15,369 nucleotides of DNA from Fidelibacterota bacterium (GTDB lineage Bacteria; Fidelibacterota; UBA2242; B5-G15). The DNA lies in NCBI GenBank assembly GCA_003645825.1, contig QNCQ01000012.1:1-15369 (forward strand). The letters run 5' to 3'. Numbering within the stretch: the first letter of the stretch is position 1; each line of letters begins with the position of its first letter. The translations under genes were made by a program, and so were the position numbers. This document shows, one piece after another, positions 1-7,320 of this stretch. The notes under the pieces are model-generated. The model was not told the DNA's origin. It saw nothing but the letters and a program-made list of their open reading frames with translations, and did not search any database.

Positions 1-936
1 ATATCACTCATAGTAATTTTTGTAGGCGTATCTTTGACGTTCTTTTTGGTACATCTTATTCCAGGTGATCCCACGGGAATTTTTATTAATCCAGCTCTAC
101 CAGAGTCTGTAAGACAGGGGCTTGTGGAACGATATGGCCTTTCACAGCCTGTGGCACTGCAGTATCTGAAATGGCTTTATAATGCTGTAAGACTTGACTT
201 TGGGTATTCTTTTATATACCCAGAAAAGACCCTTTCCCTGATTGGTGACGCTTTAGTCCCGACTCTGGCTCTTACTCTCTCTTCTCTTTTCATAGGGGTC
301 CTGGCGGGTTGCTTCATCGGGATAGCTTCAGCCATGAAAAAGGGAACACTTTTCGACAGGATATGCAGTACTGCTGTTATGTTTTTTTACTCTGTACCTT
401 CGTTCTGGTTGGGGCTTGTTTTGCTACTTTTGTTATCATATTGGTTGGGAATATTCCCGTCTTCACAGATAAGGAGCATCCATCATGAGCATCTTTCATT
501 CGTAGGAAAAGTTTTTGATTACATTATCCATCTACTACTGCCCGTTACTACCCTATCACTAACGCTGATGGCTTCTTTTGCAAAATATACCCGGGAGAGC
601 ATGATCAATGCTCTGAGTTCATCATACACTATTGGAGCTATATCTCGTGGTATCGATAAGCGTAAGATTATCTTCAAATATTGCTTTAAGAATTCTCTAA
701 TTCCGGTTATCAATCTGATAGGAACCGCGGTTCCCTTCATTATAGGAGGAGCGATAACAGTAGAAGTAGTTTTTTCTCTCCCTGGTATGGGAAGACTTAT
801 TGTCTCTTCCATTCTTTCAAGAGATTACCCTGTTGTAATGGGAATTGCAACTTTGATGTTCTTTTTTGTGGTATTCTTTAACATGTTGGTAGACATAATC
901 TCTCATATAATAGATCCGAGGGTCCAGTTGCAATGA
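1..936 (+). CDS. Peptide/nickel-type ABC transporter permease (DppB/OppB family), 5' end cut by window
   Basis: Inner-membrane permease subunit of a peptide/nickel-family (PepT) ABC importer. The reading frame is open from base 1, and the first residues (ISLIVIFVGVSLTFFLVHLI) run straight into the family's N-terminal pattern LIPGDP. The TTG at 34 is therefore internal and the true start lies upstream. The visible 311 residues contain the N-terminal helix, a periplasmic segment with YLKWLYNAVRLDFGYSF (the usual 'W.GDLG.S' region), about five further hydrophobic helices, and an ATPase-contacting EAA loop (SRGIDKRKIIFKYCFKNSLI) near the C-terminal third. It ends with the typical L-V-D-I-I-x-x-I-I-D-P-R-V tail. 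It overlaps the next permease gene by 4 bases (ATGA), which suggests translational coupling. Substrate cannot be told from the sequence: members carry di- or oligopeptides, nickel or oligosaccharides. Confidence 0.93.
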   Translation: MSLIVIFVGVSLTFFLVHLIPGDPTGIFINPALPESVRQGLVERYGLSQPVALQYLKWLYNAVRLDFGYSFIYPEKTLSLIGDALVPTLALTLSSLFIGVLAGCFIGIASAMKKGTLFDRICSTAVMFFYSVPSFWLGLVLLLLLSYWLGIFPSSQIRSIHHEHLSFVGKVFDYIIHLLLPVTTLSLTLMASFAKYTRESMINALSSSYTIGAISRGIDKRKIIFKYCFKNSLIPVINLIGTAVPFIIGGAITVEVVFSLPGMGRLIVSSILSRDYPVVMGIATLMFFFVVFFNMLVDIISHIIDPRVQLQ

Positions 937-1748
937 AAATTAGAAAGATAGATAACCTTAGATTTGGTCTTGCAGTTTTAGTGCTTATTGTGGTATTTGC
1001 TTTTGTCCTTCCTGTATTTTACAGGGTAAGTCCATATGAACAGGATTTGAGCAATCCTCTGTCTGCTCCTTCGATAGATCATCCTATGGGTACTGACATG
1101 TATGGAAGAGACTTGATGGCACGGATAATGAAGGGAACTGCTAACACTCTAATGGTTAGTTTTCTGGCATCTCTTGTATCACTCATTACAGGAATAATTG
1201 CGGGTGTTATATCCGGCTTCTCGTGCGGTATTATTAGTGAGCTTGTGATGAGGCTTGCTGATGTGTTGTTGGGATTTCCCAAACTGGTAATGATTCTTTT
1301 AATTTCAGGAATCCTCAGCAGAGATATTTTTGCATCCTTTTTCCTGCTGGCTTGCCTCTCGTGGATGGAAACAGCGAGGATAATAAGAGGAGAGATTAAG
1401 GTTATAAAAGAGAGTCTGCTTTACAAGTCTCTGGTTGCTGCTGGGCTGAGTTTCCCTAAGGTACTCCTGGGCTATATTTCCCCTCTTCTGCGTGGGAAGT
1501 TTCTAGTTTCCTTTACTTTGAGTTTTGCCTCTTTTATCCTCATAGAAATCAGCTTGAGTTTCCTGGGACTTGGCTATGCTTCACCAGAACCCAGCCTTGG
1601 AACTTTGTTAAGACAGGCAAGGTATGACCCTGCTGGGTCATATTGGATTGTCATTTTTACAGGACTTATCATAATTATTTTGGTCTCAGCTGTAAATTTC
1701 ATAGCAGATGGGATAAAAGATTCCTTGGAGGAAAATGTCTCGCGATAA
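933..1748 (+). CDS. Peptide/nickel-type ABC transporter permease (DppC/OppC family)
   Basis: Second inner-membrane permease, partner of the upstream DppB-like protein. The ATG at 933 overlaps the preceding stop, and a GAGGG Shine-Dalgarno-like site lies at 918-922. The 271 residues show the OppC N-terminal helix (about 9-29) and the family landmark HPMGTDMYGRDLMARI at about 50-65. Several transmembrane helices follow, then an EAA loop (LVAAGLSFPKVLLGYISPLL) at about 168-187 and the common SLSFLGLGYASPEPSLG segment at about 206-222. Length is slightly below the usual 280-300. The gene overlaps the ATPase gene downstream by 14 bases, so the importer genes are probably translated from one message. 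Family assignment is secure; substrate is not determined. Confidence 0.93.
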   Translation: MKIRKIDNLRFGLAVLVLIVVFAFVLPVFYRVSPYEQDLSNPLSAPSIDHPMGTDMYGRDLMARIMKGTANTLMVSFLASLVSLITGIIAGVISGFSCGIISELVMRLADVLLGFPKLVMILLISGILSRDIFASFFLLACLSWMETARIIRGEIKVIKESLLYKSLVAAGLSFPKVLLGYISPLLRGKFLVSFTLSFASFILIEISLSFLGLGYASPEPSLGTLLRQARYDPAGSYWIVIFTGLIIIILVSAVNFIADGIKDSLEENVSR

Positions 1749-2445
1749 TATAATTCTTGAAGTAAAGCATCTCACAGTGGGTTACTCTCAAAAAAAGCCA
1801 GTCGTGAAAGACGTCTCTTTTTTGCTTAAGAAGGGAGAATGTCTGGCAATTTTTGGAAAACTTGGTTCTGGAAAAACCACTATAGCAATGGCTATCCTGG
1901 GGTTTATTGCACCAATTTATGGTATGGTTTTATTGAATAGTATCAATATATTGAAGATAAGGGGGAGAAAGCGCAGAGAAATTAGAAGGAGGATTCAGCC
2001 CATTTTCCAGGATCCTTTTCTTTCACTTCATCCGATGAAAAGGATCAAGACTGTTCTGGAGGACTCGATAGAGAGAGAAAGTGGCAAGAGCGTTAAGCGT
2101 TATCTAAACATGGTAGGCCTGGATGCTTCGTATATGGATAGGTTGCCATCCCAGTTGAGTGGGGGAGAGCTACAGCGAGTATGTATAGCAAAAGCATTGT
2201 GTACAAACCCGGAGGTTTTGATACTGGATGAACCTTTCACAGCCCAGGATCATGTGACAAAAGTGAAACTTGCTGTTCTCCTCAGGGATCTTAAGAACAA
2301 ATATAATCTGAGCTATCTTTTAATAACACACGATATTTTTACCGTTTCTTTTTTGTCCGATAGGGTTCTCCTGCTGGATCAAGGAAAAGTAACAGGAACT
2401 ATGACTGCCGGGGAGTTCAGGGAGAAGTACATTGCCGAATTGTAA
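1735..2445 (+). CDS. ABC importer ATPase, short DppD/OppD-like
   Basis: Cytoplasmic nucleotide-binding subunit of the importer. It has Walker A GKLGSGKTT (41-49), Q-loop Gln92 (FQDPFLSLHP), signature LSGGELQR (141-148), Walker B VLILDE (161-166) and H-loop His199 (LLITHD), so it should bind and hydrolyse ATP. The D-loop region is unusual: it reads FTAQD where family members mostly have TSALD. At 236 residues the protein stops soon after the H-loop. It lacks the roughly 80-residue C-terminal extension with the HPYT motif seen in ordinary DppD/OppD proteins of about 320-330 residues. The partner ATPase downstream does carry it. The start is set by ATG 1735 with GGAGG at 1727-1731 directly upstream, inside the end of the permease gene. 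Confidence 0.9.
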   Translation: MSRDNIILEVKHLTVGYSQKKPVVKDVSFLLKKGECLAIFGKLGSGKTTIAMAILGFIAPIYGMVLLNSINILKIRGRKRREIRRRIQPIFQDPFLSLHPMKRIKTVLEDSIERESGKSVKRYLNMVGLDASYMDRLPSQLSGGELQRVCIAKALCTNPEVLILDEPFTAQDHVTKVKLAVLLRDLKNKYNLSYLLITHDIFTVSFLSDRVLLLDQGKVTGTMTAGEFREKYIAEL

Positions 2446-3382
2446 GCTGGAGTTAAAAAACCTGACCGTTACAGCCCTTCCAGCAAAGAAGATTTTGGTG
2501 AAGAATGTCTCACTTGGCGTTGCAGAGGAGGGTGTAACTGCGATACTCGGTCAGAGCGGAAGTGGCAAAACAACTATCTGCCTTTCTGTGTTGGGATTAC
2601 TCCCGCAAGGGCTTGACATTACAGGGGAAATTCTATTGAGGAGGGGAAAGAGTTCTCTTGACATTCTGAGGATGAAAGAGGGTGAACTCCACGAATTGAG
2701 AGGAAAGAAGGTTGCTATTACATTCCAGGAGCCCAGGCGTTATATGAATCCTGTTATAAAGTGTGGAGAGCAACTGATGGATTTGGTAGATGGTTCTCGA
2801 AGAGAGAAACTACAAAAAGCAATTGAATTATTAGAAACCGTTAGATTTGAAAGACCTATGGTAATTTTCAACAAGTACCCTTTTGAGTTATCAGGAGGAC
2901 AGGCTCAGAAATTTTCTCTGGCTCTTGCGCTGTCGAAGAAACCTGCTATTCTCCTTGCAGATGAACCAACTACCGGTCTTGATTATGAGAGCAAAAAAGA
3001 GCTGGCGATGATTTATAATGATCAGATTGAAAAAAATGGCCTTTCCATTTTTCTTGTAACTCACGATGTCTATTTTGCACATAGAATTGCGGACTTTGTG
3101 GGGGTAATTTTTAACGGATATCTGCTTGAGTTTGGAAGTAAAAAGGAGATTTTTTCTGATCCTTTCCATCCATATACAAAACAGCTTATAGAAGCAACCT
3201 CCCTTGATAGATTGTTTTCTATGGGCAATGAGCTTTGGGATTACAACTTTTCCCTCCGGTCAGACGGCTGTATTTTTTCCCGAAGTTGCAAATACAGCAT
3301 GCCCGAATGTTTCAAGAATGAACCACCCGAATACAGAACTGAAGAGCGTATGGTAAGGTGTTTCCTTTTTAGTAGGGGATGA
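2432..3382 (+). CDS. ABC importer ATPase with C-terminal oligopeptide-transporter domain (DppF/OppF-like)
   Basis: Second ATPase of the importer, presumably pairing with the shorter ATPase upstream. It has Walker A GQSGSGKTT (40-48), Q-loop Gln99, signature LSGGQAQK (153-160), Walker B ILLADE (173-178), D-loop TGLD and H-loop His211. After the ATPase core comes the family's C-terminal domain: FHPYTKQLIEA (245-255), then four cysteines at 280, 286, 293 and 310 (GCIFSRSC...PEC...RC). That matches the conserved cysteine pattern of this domain, which has been linked to an iron-sulfur cluster in peptide importers. Translation probably begins at TTG 2432, with GGGAG at 2420-2424 and a 7-base spacer, overlapping the previous gene by 14 bases. 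Its stop overlaps an ATG that begins a broken reading frame. Confidence 0.92.
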   Translation: MPNCKLELKNLTVTALPAKKILVKNVSLGVAEEGVTAILGQSGSGKTTICLSVLGLLPQGLDITGEILLRRGKSSLDILRMKEGELHELRGKKVAITFQEPRRYMNPVIKCGEQLMDLVDGSRREKLQKAIELLETVRFERPMVIFNKYPFELSGGQAQKFSLALALSKKPAILLADEPTTGLDYESKKELAMIYNDQIEKNGLSIFLVTHDVYFAHRIADFVGVIFNGYLLEFGSKKEIFSDPFHPYTKQLIEATSLDRLFSMGNELWDYNFSLRSDGCIFSRSCKYSMPECFKNEPPEYRTEERMVRCFLFSRG

Positions 3383-3708
3383 GAATCTGGGTTTAGCTCC
3401 TTGCTACATCAGTAGTTGCTTTCTTGGGTGAATTTGGCAACAGCTTCAATAGGGAGAACTTCCCGAAATGTTTTATGACAGTGACACTATCGATTCCCCT
3501 GCTTGCTTCTGCAATGAATTGTGACTCAGACAATCATTGAATGAGGCTGGTCATTTAGAGGAGCCGATGGTCGGGAATGGTAGCAGATACTGTTTCGAGT
3601 CCTGTCGTTTTGATACATATGAAGTTTTGAGTTGGTTTACCGACAGGTTTACTTTTTTGGCGAAAAATATCCTGGGTATCTTACCTTATGGAGTTTATAG
3701 TCTTTGAA
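3379..3708 (+). pseudogene. Possible relic of a membrane-protein gene at the end of the importer operon
   Basis: No intact gene lies between 3383 and 3768, but one frame there looks protein-like. An ATG at 3379 sits in an ATGA overlap with the ATPase stop, exactly as the other operon genes are joined. The frame reads MRIWV, then a TAG at 3394, then LLATSVVAFLGEFGN and FMTVTLSIPLLASAMN, both hydrophobic. After further stops the same frame gives GMVADTVSSPVVLIHMKF. A shift of one base then continues with SWFTDRFTFLAKNILG and ends at a TGA near 3708. I do not recognise the family. This is an inference from the text of the translation. Chance open reading in noncoding DNA is the alternative, and several stops rule out a functional product. 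Confidence 0.35.
3601..3647. repeat. 7-base inverted repeat with 33-base spacer before a T-rich tract
   Basis: CCTGTCG (3601-3607) and CGACAGG (3641-3647) are exact reverse complements, followed by TTTACTTTTTT. It lies downstream of the ABC importer operon in the gene-poor stretch and could act as a weak terminator. The long loop makes that doubtful, and a 7-base match can arise by chance. Confidence 0.25.
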
Positions 3709-3719
3709 TCATACCTGTT

Positions 3720-3748
3720 TTGCAATTCTATATCCCGTATAGTAAATT
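3720..3748 (+). promoter_or_regulatory. Weak candidate sigma-70-type promoter before cca
   Basis: TTGCAA (3720-3725) and TAAATT (3743-3748) are separated by 17 bases, each matching four of six consensus positions, about 20 bases ahead of the cca start. This is the best pair I could find in the gap. A competing -10 hexamer TATAGT (3738-3743) has no good partner. The leader would be very short. Treat as a guess based on position and composition. Confidence 0.2.
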
Positions 3749-3768
3749 TAGCAGGCTTTTGAGAATCT

Positions 3769-5241
3769 ATGGCGTTTTTAAGATACTTATTTCCTGAAGA
3801 AGATAGGTTAACGAAAATAATAAAGAGGATAGGCAAAATAGCGGATCAGTGTGGGTTGGAAGTATATCTTGTTGGGGGAGTTATACGAGACAAGTTTCTG
3901 GGGAGGCCTACAAAAGATATTGATATTGCTGTTGTCGGGGATGCTATCGAGTTTGCGCATAAGATAGCTTACTCCTTTAGACTAAAAAGGGTTGTGGAAT
4001 ATAGAGAATTTGGGACTGCGTCTATTCCCTACCGAGGCATCAACATAGAGGTAGCAACAGCACGTTCAGAGGTTTATAGACCTGACTCTAGGAAGCCTAT
4101 TGTTTTTGAAAGCGACTTGCATGGAGATCTTGCGAGACGTGACTTCACCATTAATACCCTTGCAATGCCGCTGAATGAGGATAGAATTTTCACTCTAATT
4201 GATCCTTTTGGTGGGCTAAGAGATCTTAATAGTGGTCTTATCAGGACCCCTTTGGATCCTGTAACAACCTTTTCGGAGGATCCGCTAAGAATTCTTAGAG
4301 CGATCAGGTTTGCTACCCAGCTCGGATTTCACATAGAGCGTAGCACATTTAATGCAATAAGAGAGGTAAAGGAAAGACTGAGTATAGTATCTCAGGAAAG
4401 AATCACCGAAGAGCTGAAAAAAATTATAATGTCGCCTATCAAACCTTCGAAGGGTTTTATTCTTATGTTACAGGCTGGCTTACTTCCTCTGGTTCTACCT
4501 GAAATTGATGCTTTAAGAGGGATTGACCAGAGGGATGGTTTCCACCATAAGGATGTGTTTTATCACACGATGCAGGTTCTTGATAACATCTCGAGATATA
4601 CAGATAAATTTGAACTGCGTTTTACAGCTCTGGTACACGACATTGCAAAGCCCGTAACGAAAAAATTTGTAGAAGGGAAAGGGTGGACTTTTCATGGTCA
4701 CAATGAGGTAGCCGCTCCCATAATAAGGAATATATGTCGGAGATTGCGGCTTCCCAATAAGGTAATGGAGTATGCTGTAAAACTAACCCGTCTGCATTTA
4801 AGGCCGATATCTCTGGCAGAGGAGGGAGTTACAGATAGTGCCGTGAGGAGACTCATTGTGGAAGCAGGAGAGGATCTGGATGACCTGATAACGCTATGTA
4901 GAGCAGATGTAACGTCAAAGAACCCCGAGAAGGTTGCCGAGTATATGGGGAATTTTGATCGGGTGGTGAAGCGTGTTAATGAGGTTAAAGAAAAGGACAG
5001 GCTCAGGTCATTTCAATCTCCGGTTAGGGGGGATGAGATAATGCAGATTTGCAATCTTCAACCGGGGCCAGCCGTTGGCTATATTAAGAAAGCTATAGAG
5101 GAAGCGATTCTAAATGGGGAGATCCCAAATACCTATGAAGCGGCAAAAGATTTCCTTCTTGCCAATAAAGATGGACTTTTAAGCGAATTTCAAAAATCTT
5201 CCAGCGACAAAGGACAACCAAAAAAGCCAAACTCAATCTAA
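3769..5241 (+). CDS. cca: CCA-adding tRNA nucleotidyltransferase / poly(A) polymerase family with HD domain
   Basis: Class II nucleotidyltransferase that completes or repairs the 3' CCA end of tRNAs in the cytoplasm. The head domain has YLVGGVIRD (33-41) followed by the metal-binding pair D50-x-D52 (KDIDIAV), and RRDFTIN (123-129). The nucleotide-selecting motif EDPLR (170-174) is present, with ERITEEL (210-216) after it. Residues about 260-380 form an HD domain (FHHKDVFYHT, LVHDIAKP with His290-Asp291, FHGHNEVA), as in the longer bacterial CCA enzymes. The C-terminal part has the usual GDEIMQICNLQPGPAVG region. At 490 residues it is normal for the HD-containing group. Sequence alone cannot separate full CCA addition from A-only or CC-only activity. 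The ribosome-binding site is weak (GAG at 3761). It may share a transcript with the exporter genes, which start 53 bases later. Confidence 0.92.
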   Translation: MAFLRYLFPEEDRLTKIIKRIGKIADQCGLEVYLVGGVIRDKFLGRPTKDIDIAVVGDAIEFAHKIAYSFRLKRVVEYREFGTASIPYRGINIEVATARSEVYRPDSRKPIVFESDLHGDLARRDFTINTLAMPLNEDRIFTLIDPFGGLRDLNSGLIRTPLDPVTTFSEDPLRILRAIRFATQLGFHIERSTFNAIREVKERLSIVSQERITEELKKIIMSPIKPSKGFILMLQAGLLPLVLPEIDALRGIDQRDGFHHKDVFYHTMQVLDNISRYTDKFELRFTALVHDIAKPVTKKFVEGKGWTFHGHNEVAAPIIRNICRRLRLPNKVMEYAVKLTRLHLRPISLAEEGVTDSAVRRLIVEAGEDLDDLITLCRADVTSKNPEKVAEYMGNFDRVVKRVNEVKEKDRLRSFQSPVRGDEIMQICNLQPGPAVGYIKKAIEEAILNGEIPNTYEAAKDFLLANKDGLLSEFQKSSSDKGQPKKPNSI

Positions 5242-5251
5242 GGCTTTGTTG

Positions 5252-5267
5252 TATTCTCAAGAGAATA
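5252..5267. promoter_or_regulatory. Near-perfect palindrome upstream of the exporter cluster
   Basis: TATTCTC (5252-5258), AA, GAGAATA (5261-5267) form a 16-base inverted repeat. It lies in the 53-base gap between cca and the Yip1-like gene, running into an AT-rich stretch (TATAAA at 5265-5270). Its size and symmetry fit an operator for a dimeric repressor or a small hairpin at an operon start. No regulator gene is in view, so this is only a candidate. Confidence 0.3.
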
Positions 5268-5294
5268 TAAATGTAAAATAAAAAGGAGAGTTGC

Positions 5295-5975
5295 ATGCTA
5301 TACTTAAAGAGAATTATTTCTGTATTCTGGGAGCCAAGTAAAACTTTTTCATCAATCAAAGAGAGAGTAAGCTGGCTGGATTTCCTTATTCCCTTTTTGG
5401 TTGTTGTTATAGTTTCGCTTGCGACCATACCCTATGTTACCCCGATAGCGGTGAAGGAACAGGTAGCCAGAATAGAGAAAAGCGATAAAATTCCTGAGTC
5501 TCGCAAAGAGGAGATAATAGAACGAATTGAGTCCAATCCAGTAGGAGTCAGGTCATATATAATCTCACCAATAGTTATAGGAGTTTCTATTCTCATTACT
5601 GCTCTACTTATTCAGCTTGTTGCCAATTTTATTCTTGGTGGAGAGGTAAAGTTTCTGAGTGCAGTGGCTATTTACTCGTATGCTAACCTTGTGGGGGTTC
5701 TGGGATATTTGGTAAAGGTGCCATTGATGGTTTCTCGAGGAACCACAAAGGTTTATACCAGTCTTGCAGTGTTTCTGGAACCTTCGGGCACCTTTATCTT
5801 CAGATTTTTCAATGCGGTGGATGTCTTTACAGTGTGGAAGGTGCTTCTTATCGGTTTCGGAGTAGGGATCTTTACAGGGGTTAAACCTTCAAAGGCAATA
5901 AGTGTTATGCTTGTAGCCTGGCTTGTGCTCGCTCTAATTTTAGCCGGGCTATCGTCCTTATCCCCTGTTTTTTAG
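5295..5975 (+). CDS. Yip1-family integral membrane protein
   Basis: A 226-residue inner-membrane protein resembling the Yip1 domain family. A short amphipathic start (MLYLKRIISVFWEPSKTF, the 'P..tf..i' pattern of bacterial Yip1 proteins) precedes helices at about 29-52, 92-115, 119-145, 178-198 and 200-222. A charged, probably exposed segment (about 55-85, rich in K/E) lies after the first helix. The biochemical role of bacterial members is unknown. Start: AGGAG at 5284-5288 with a 6-base spacer to ATG 5295. It is the first gene of a close-packed run that continues with TolC, adaptor and ABC genes, so a role beside the export machine is suggested by position only. Family call is by overall pattern and is fairly but not fully certain. 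Confidence 0.75.
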   Translation: MLYLKRIISVFWEPSKTFSSIKERVSWLDFLIPFLVVVIVSLATIPYVTPIAVKEQVARIEKSDKIPESRKEEIIERIESNPVGVRSYIISPIVIGVSILITALLIQLVANFILGGEVKFLSAVAIYSYANLVGVLGYLVKVPLMVSRGTTKVYTSLAVFLEPSGTFIFRFFNAVDVFTVWKVLLIGFGVGIFTGVKPSKAISVMLVAWLVLALILAGLSSLSPVF

Positions 5976-6001
5976 TACAGAGATAGCTCATGGAGGAACG
6001 A

Positions 6002-7303
6002 ATGAGTAGAAAAATTTTCTGGCTGGTTTTTTTATTTCTAACAATTCAGGTGTATTCACAGAATAAACCTCTTACATTGCGGGACTGTATTGATATGGCT
6101 TTAAAAGAAAGCCCTGACTATAAACTTGCTAATATACAGATGAAGAGTTCTAAAGCTGGGATTAGCGCTTCGTATAGTGGAATACTGCCGAGACTTTCTT
6201 CGAGTCTGGGTGCTCGTAGCTCCACACAGGGCCCGAGCGAATATGTATTTAACAATATAACATTCAGACGAGGAGATACGACAACCTACTACTACAATTT
6301 TGGCCTGAACCTTTATCAGAATATATACGATGGAGGGAAATGGTGGAACAATATTAAGCTTGCAAAGCTTTTATTTTCAAATTCAAGGCTATACATGGAG
6401 CAAGTAAGGCAGTATATTATTATGAACGTGACTCAAAAGTTTTATGAACTCCTGAAGGCACAACAAATGCTCAAGGTCTATCAGTCGGCTTTAGAGAGCA
6501 GCGAGGAACAGCTGAAGAAAACAGAGGAATTATTCCGCGTAGGTAAGGTAGCTGAGCGGGATGTCTTTAAAGCACGAGTTAACGTCGGAAATAATAAACT
6601 AAGCTTGCTCCAGCAGAGAACTGCGGTTGAAAATGCCCAGATGGAACTAAACTTTGCGATCGGTAGGGCGCCAGATGTACCAATTGTGGTTGTTGAAAAG
6701 GAGTATAAAAGACCTATTAAGATATCAAAAGAGGAAGCAGTAAATGCTGCTCTGTCAAGCAATCTGGAATTGACAATGATGGAGATGGAGAAGGAAGCTG
6801 CTTTTATAAACTATAAAATCAACAAAGCGGACCTTTATCCTTCCATTTATTCATCCTTTTCATACTCAAGGGGAGGAGCAGAGTTTTCTAAGGTGTATAC
6901 TCCTCTCGACAAGTGGTGGAATACCTCAATAGGAATTACCCTAAGCTGGTCTATCTTTGATGGTTTTTCCAGAAAGTCGAGAATTATTCAAAGCTGGTTG
7001 GATTATAAATCCTACGATGAGAAAATTGACAAGAAGAAGAAAGAGGTCCTTAAACAGGTGGATGCTTTGTTAAATATGCTTAACACTTATATAGAAATGC
7101 TTGAAATCAGCGGAGTTAACATTAAATCTGCTGAGGAAGACCTGAGGCTTGCGAGAGAGATGTATAAGTTAAACTCTGCTACGCTTTTAGAAGTTCTTGA
7201 TGCAGAGGTAAAACTTACCAGAGCAAAAGCGGTGATGATTTCTACCATGTATGACGCCAAAATTGCTGAAGCTCAGCTTCTGTATTTGATGGGAGAGTTA
7301 TAA
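6002..7303 (+). CDS. TolC-like outer-membrane efflux protein
   Basis: Outer-membrane channel component of a tripartite exporter, 433 residues from the chosen start. An in-frame ATG at 5990 exists, but GGAGG (5992-5996) lies just after it and 5 bases before ATG 6002, so 6002 is the better start. It yields a clean signal peptide (MSRKIFWLVFLFLTIQVYS, cleavage before QN). The mature protein begins with the OEP pattern LTLRDCIDMALKESPDYKLA and shows two related halves rich in long helices: a coiled-coil stretch around 150-220 (FYELLKAQQMLKVYQSALES...) and a second around 345-430. Beta-rich segments between them (ARSSTQG; SFSYSRGG...LSWSIFDGF) are expected to form the barrel. It ends with the family-like EAQLLYLMGEL. 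The adaptor gene follows after 17 bases. Confidence 0.92.
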   Translation: MSRKIFWLVFLFLTIQVYSQNKPLTLRDCIDMALKESPDYKLANIQMKSSKAGISASYSGILPRLSSSLGARSSTQGPSEYVFNNITFRRGDTTTYYYNFGLNLYQNIYDGGKWWNNIKLAKLLFSNSRLYMEQVRQYIIMNVTQKFYELLKAQQMLKVYQSALESSEEQLKKTEELFRVGKVAERDVFKARVNVGNNKLSLLQQRTAVENAQMELNFAIGRAPDVPIVVVEKEYKRPIKISKEEAVNAALSSNLELTMMEMEKEAAFINYKINKADLYPSIYSSFSYSRGGAEFSKVYTPLDKWWNTSIGITLSWSIFDGFSRKSRIIQSWLDYKSYDEKIDKKKKEVLKQVDALLNMLNTYIEMLEISGVNIKSAEEDLRLAREMYKLNSATLLEVLDAEVKLTRAKAVMISTMYDAKIAEAQLLYLMGEL

Positions 7304-7320
7304 AACTTTGAGGAAACATG

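Noticed and set aside
3379..3540. TAG at 3394 read as a recoded codon (such as pyrrolysine), making a live gene after the importer
   Set aside because: The same frame meets further TGA and TAG codons and a frameshift within 250 bases, so decay or noncoding DNA is far more likely. All other genes here use normal stops.
3601..3660. Inverted repeat plus T-rich run as a firm intrinsic terminator
   Set aside because: The loop is 33 bases, the stem only 7, and the T-rich tract is interrupted, so it was kept only as a low-confidence repeat.
5990..6001. ATG 5990 as the start of the TolC-like gene
   Set aside because: The GGAGG ribosome-binding site lies after this codon and at the right distance before ATG 6002, and the signal peptide is better formed from 6002.
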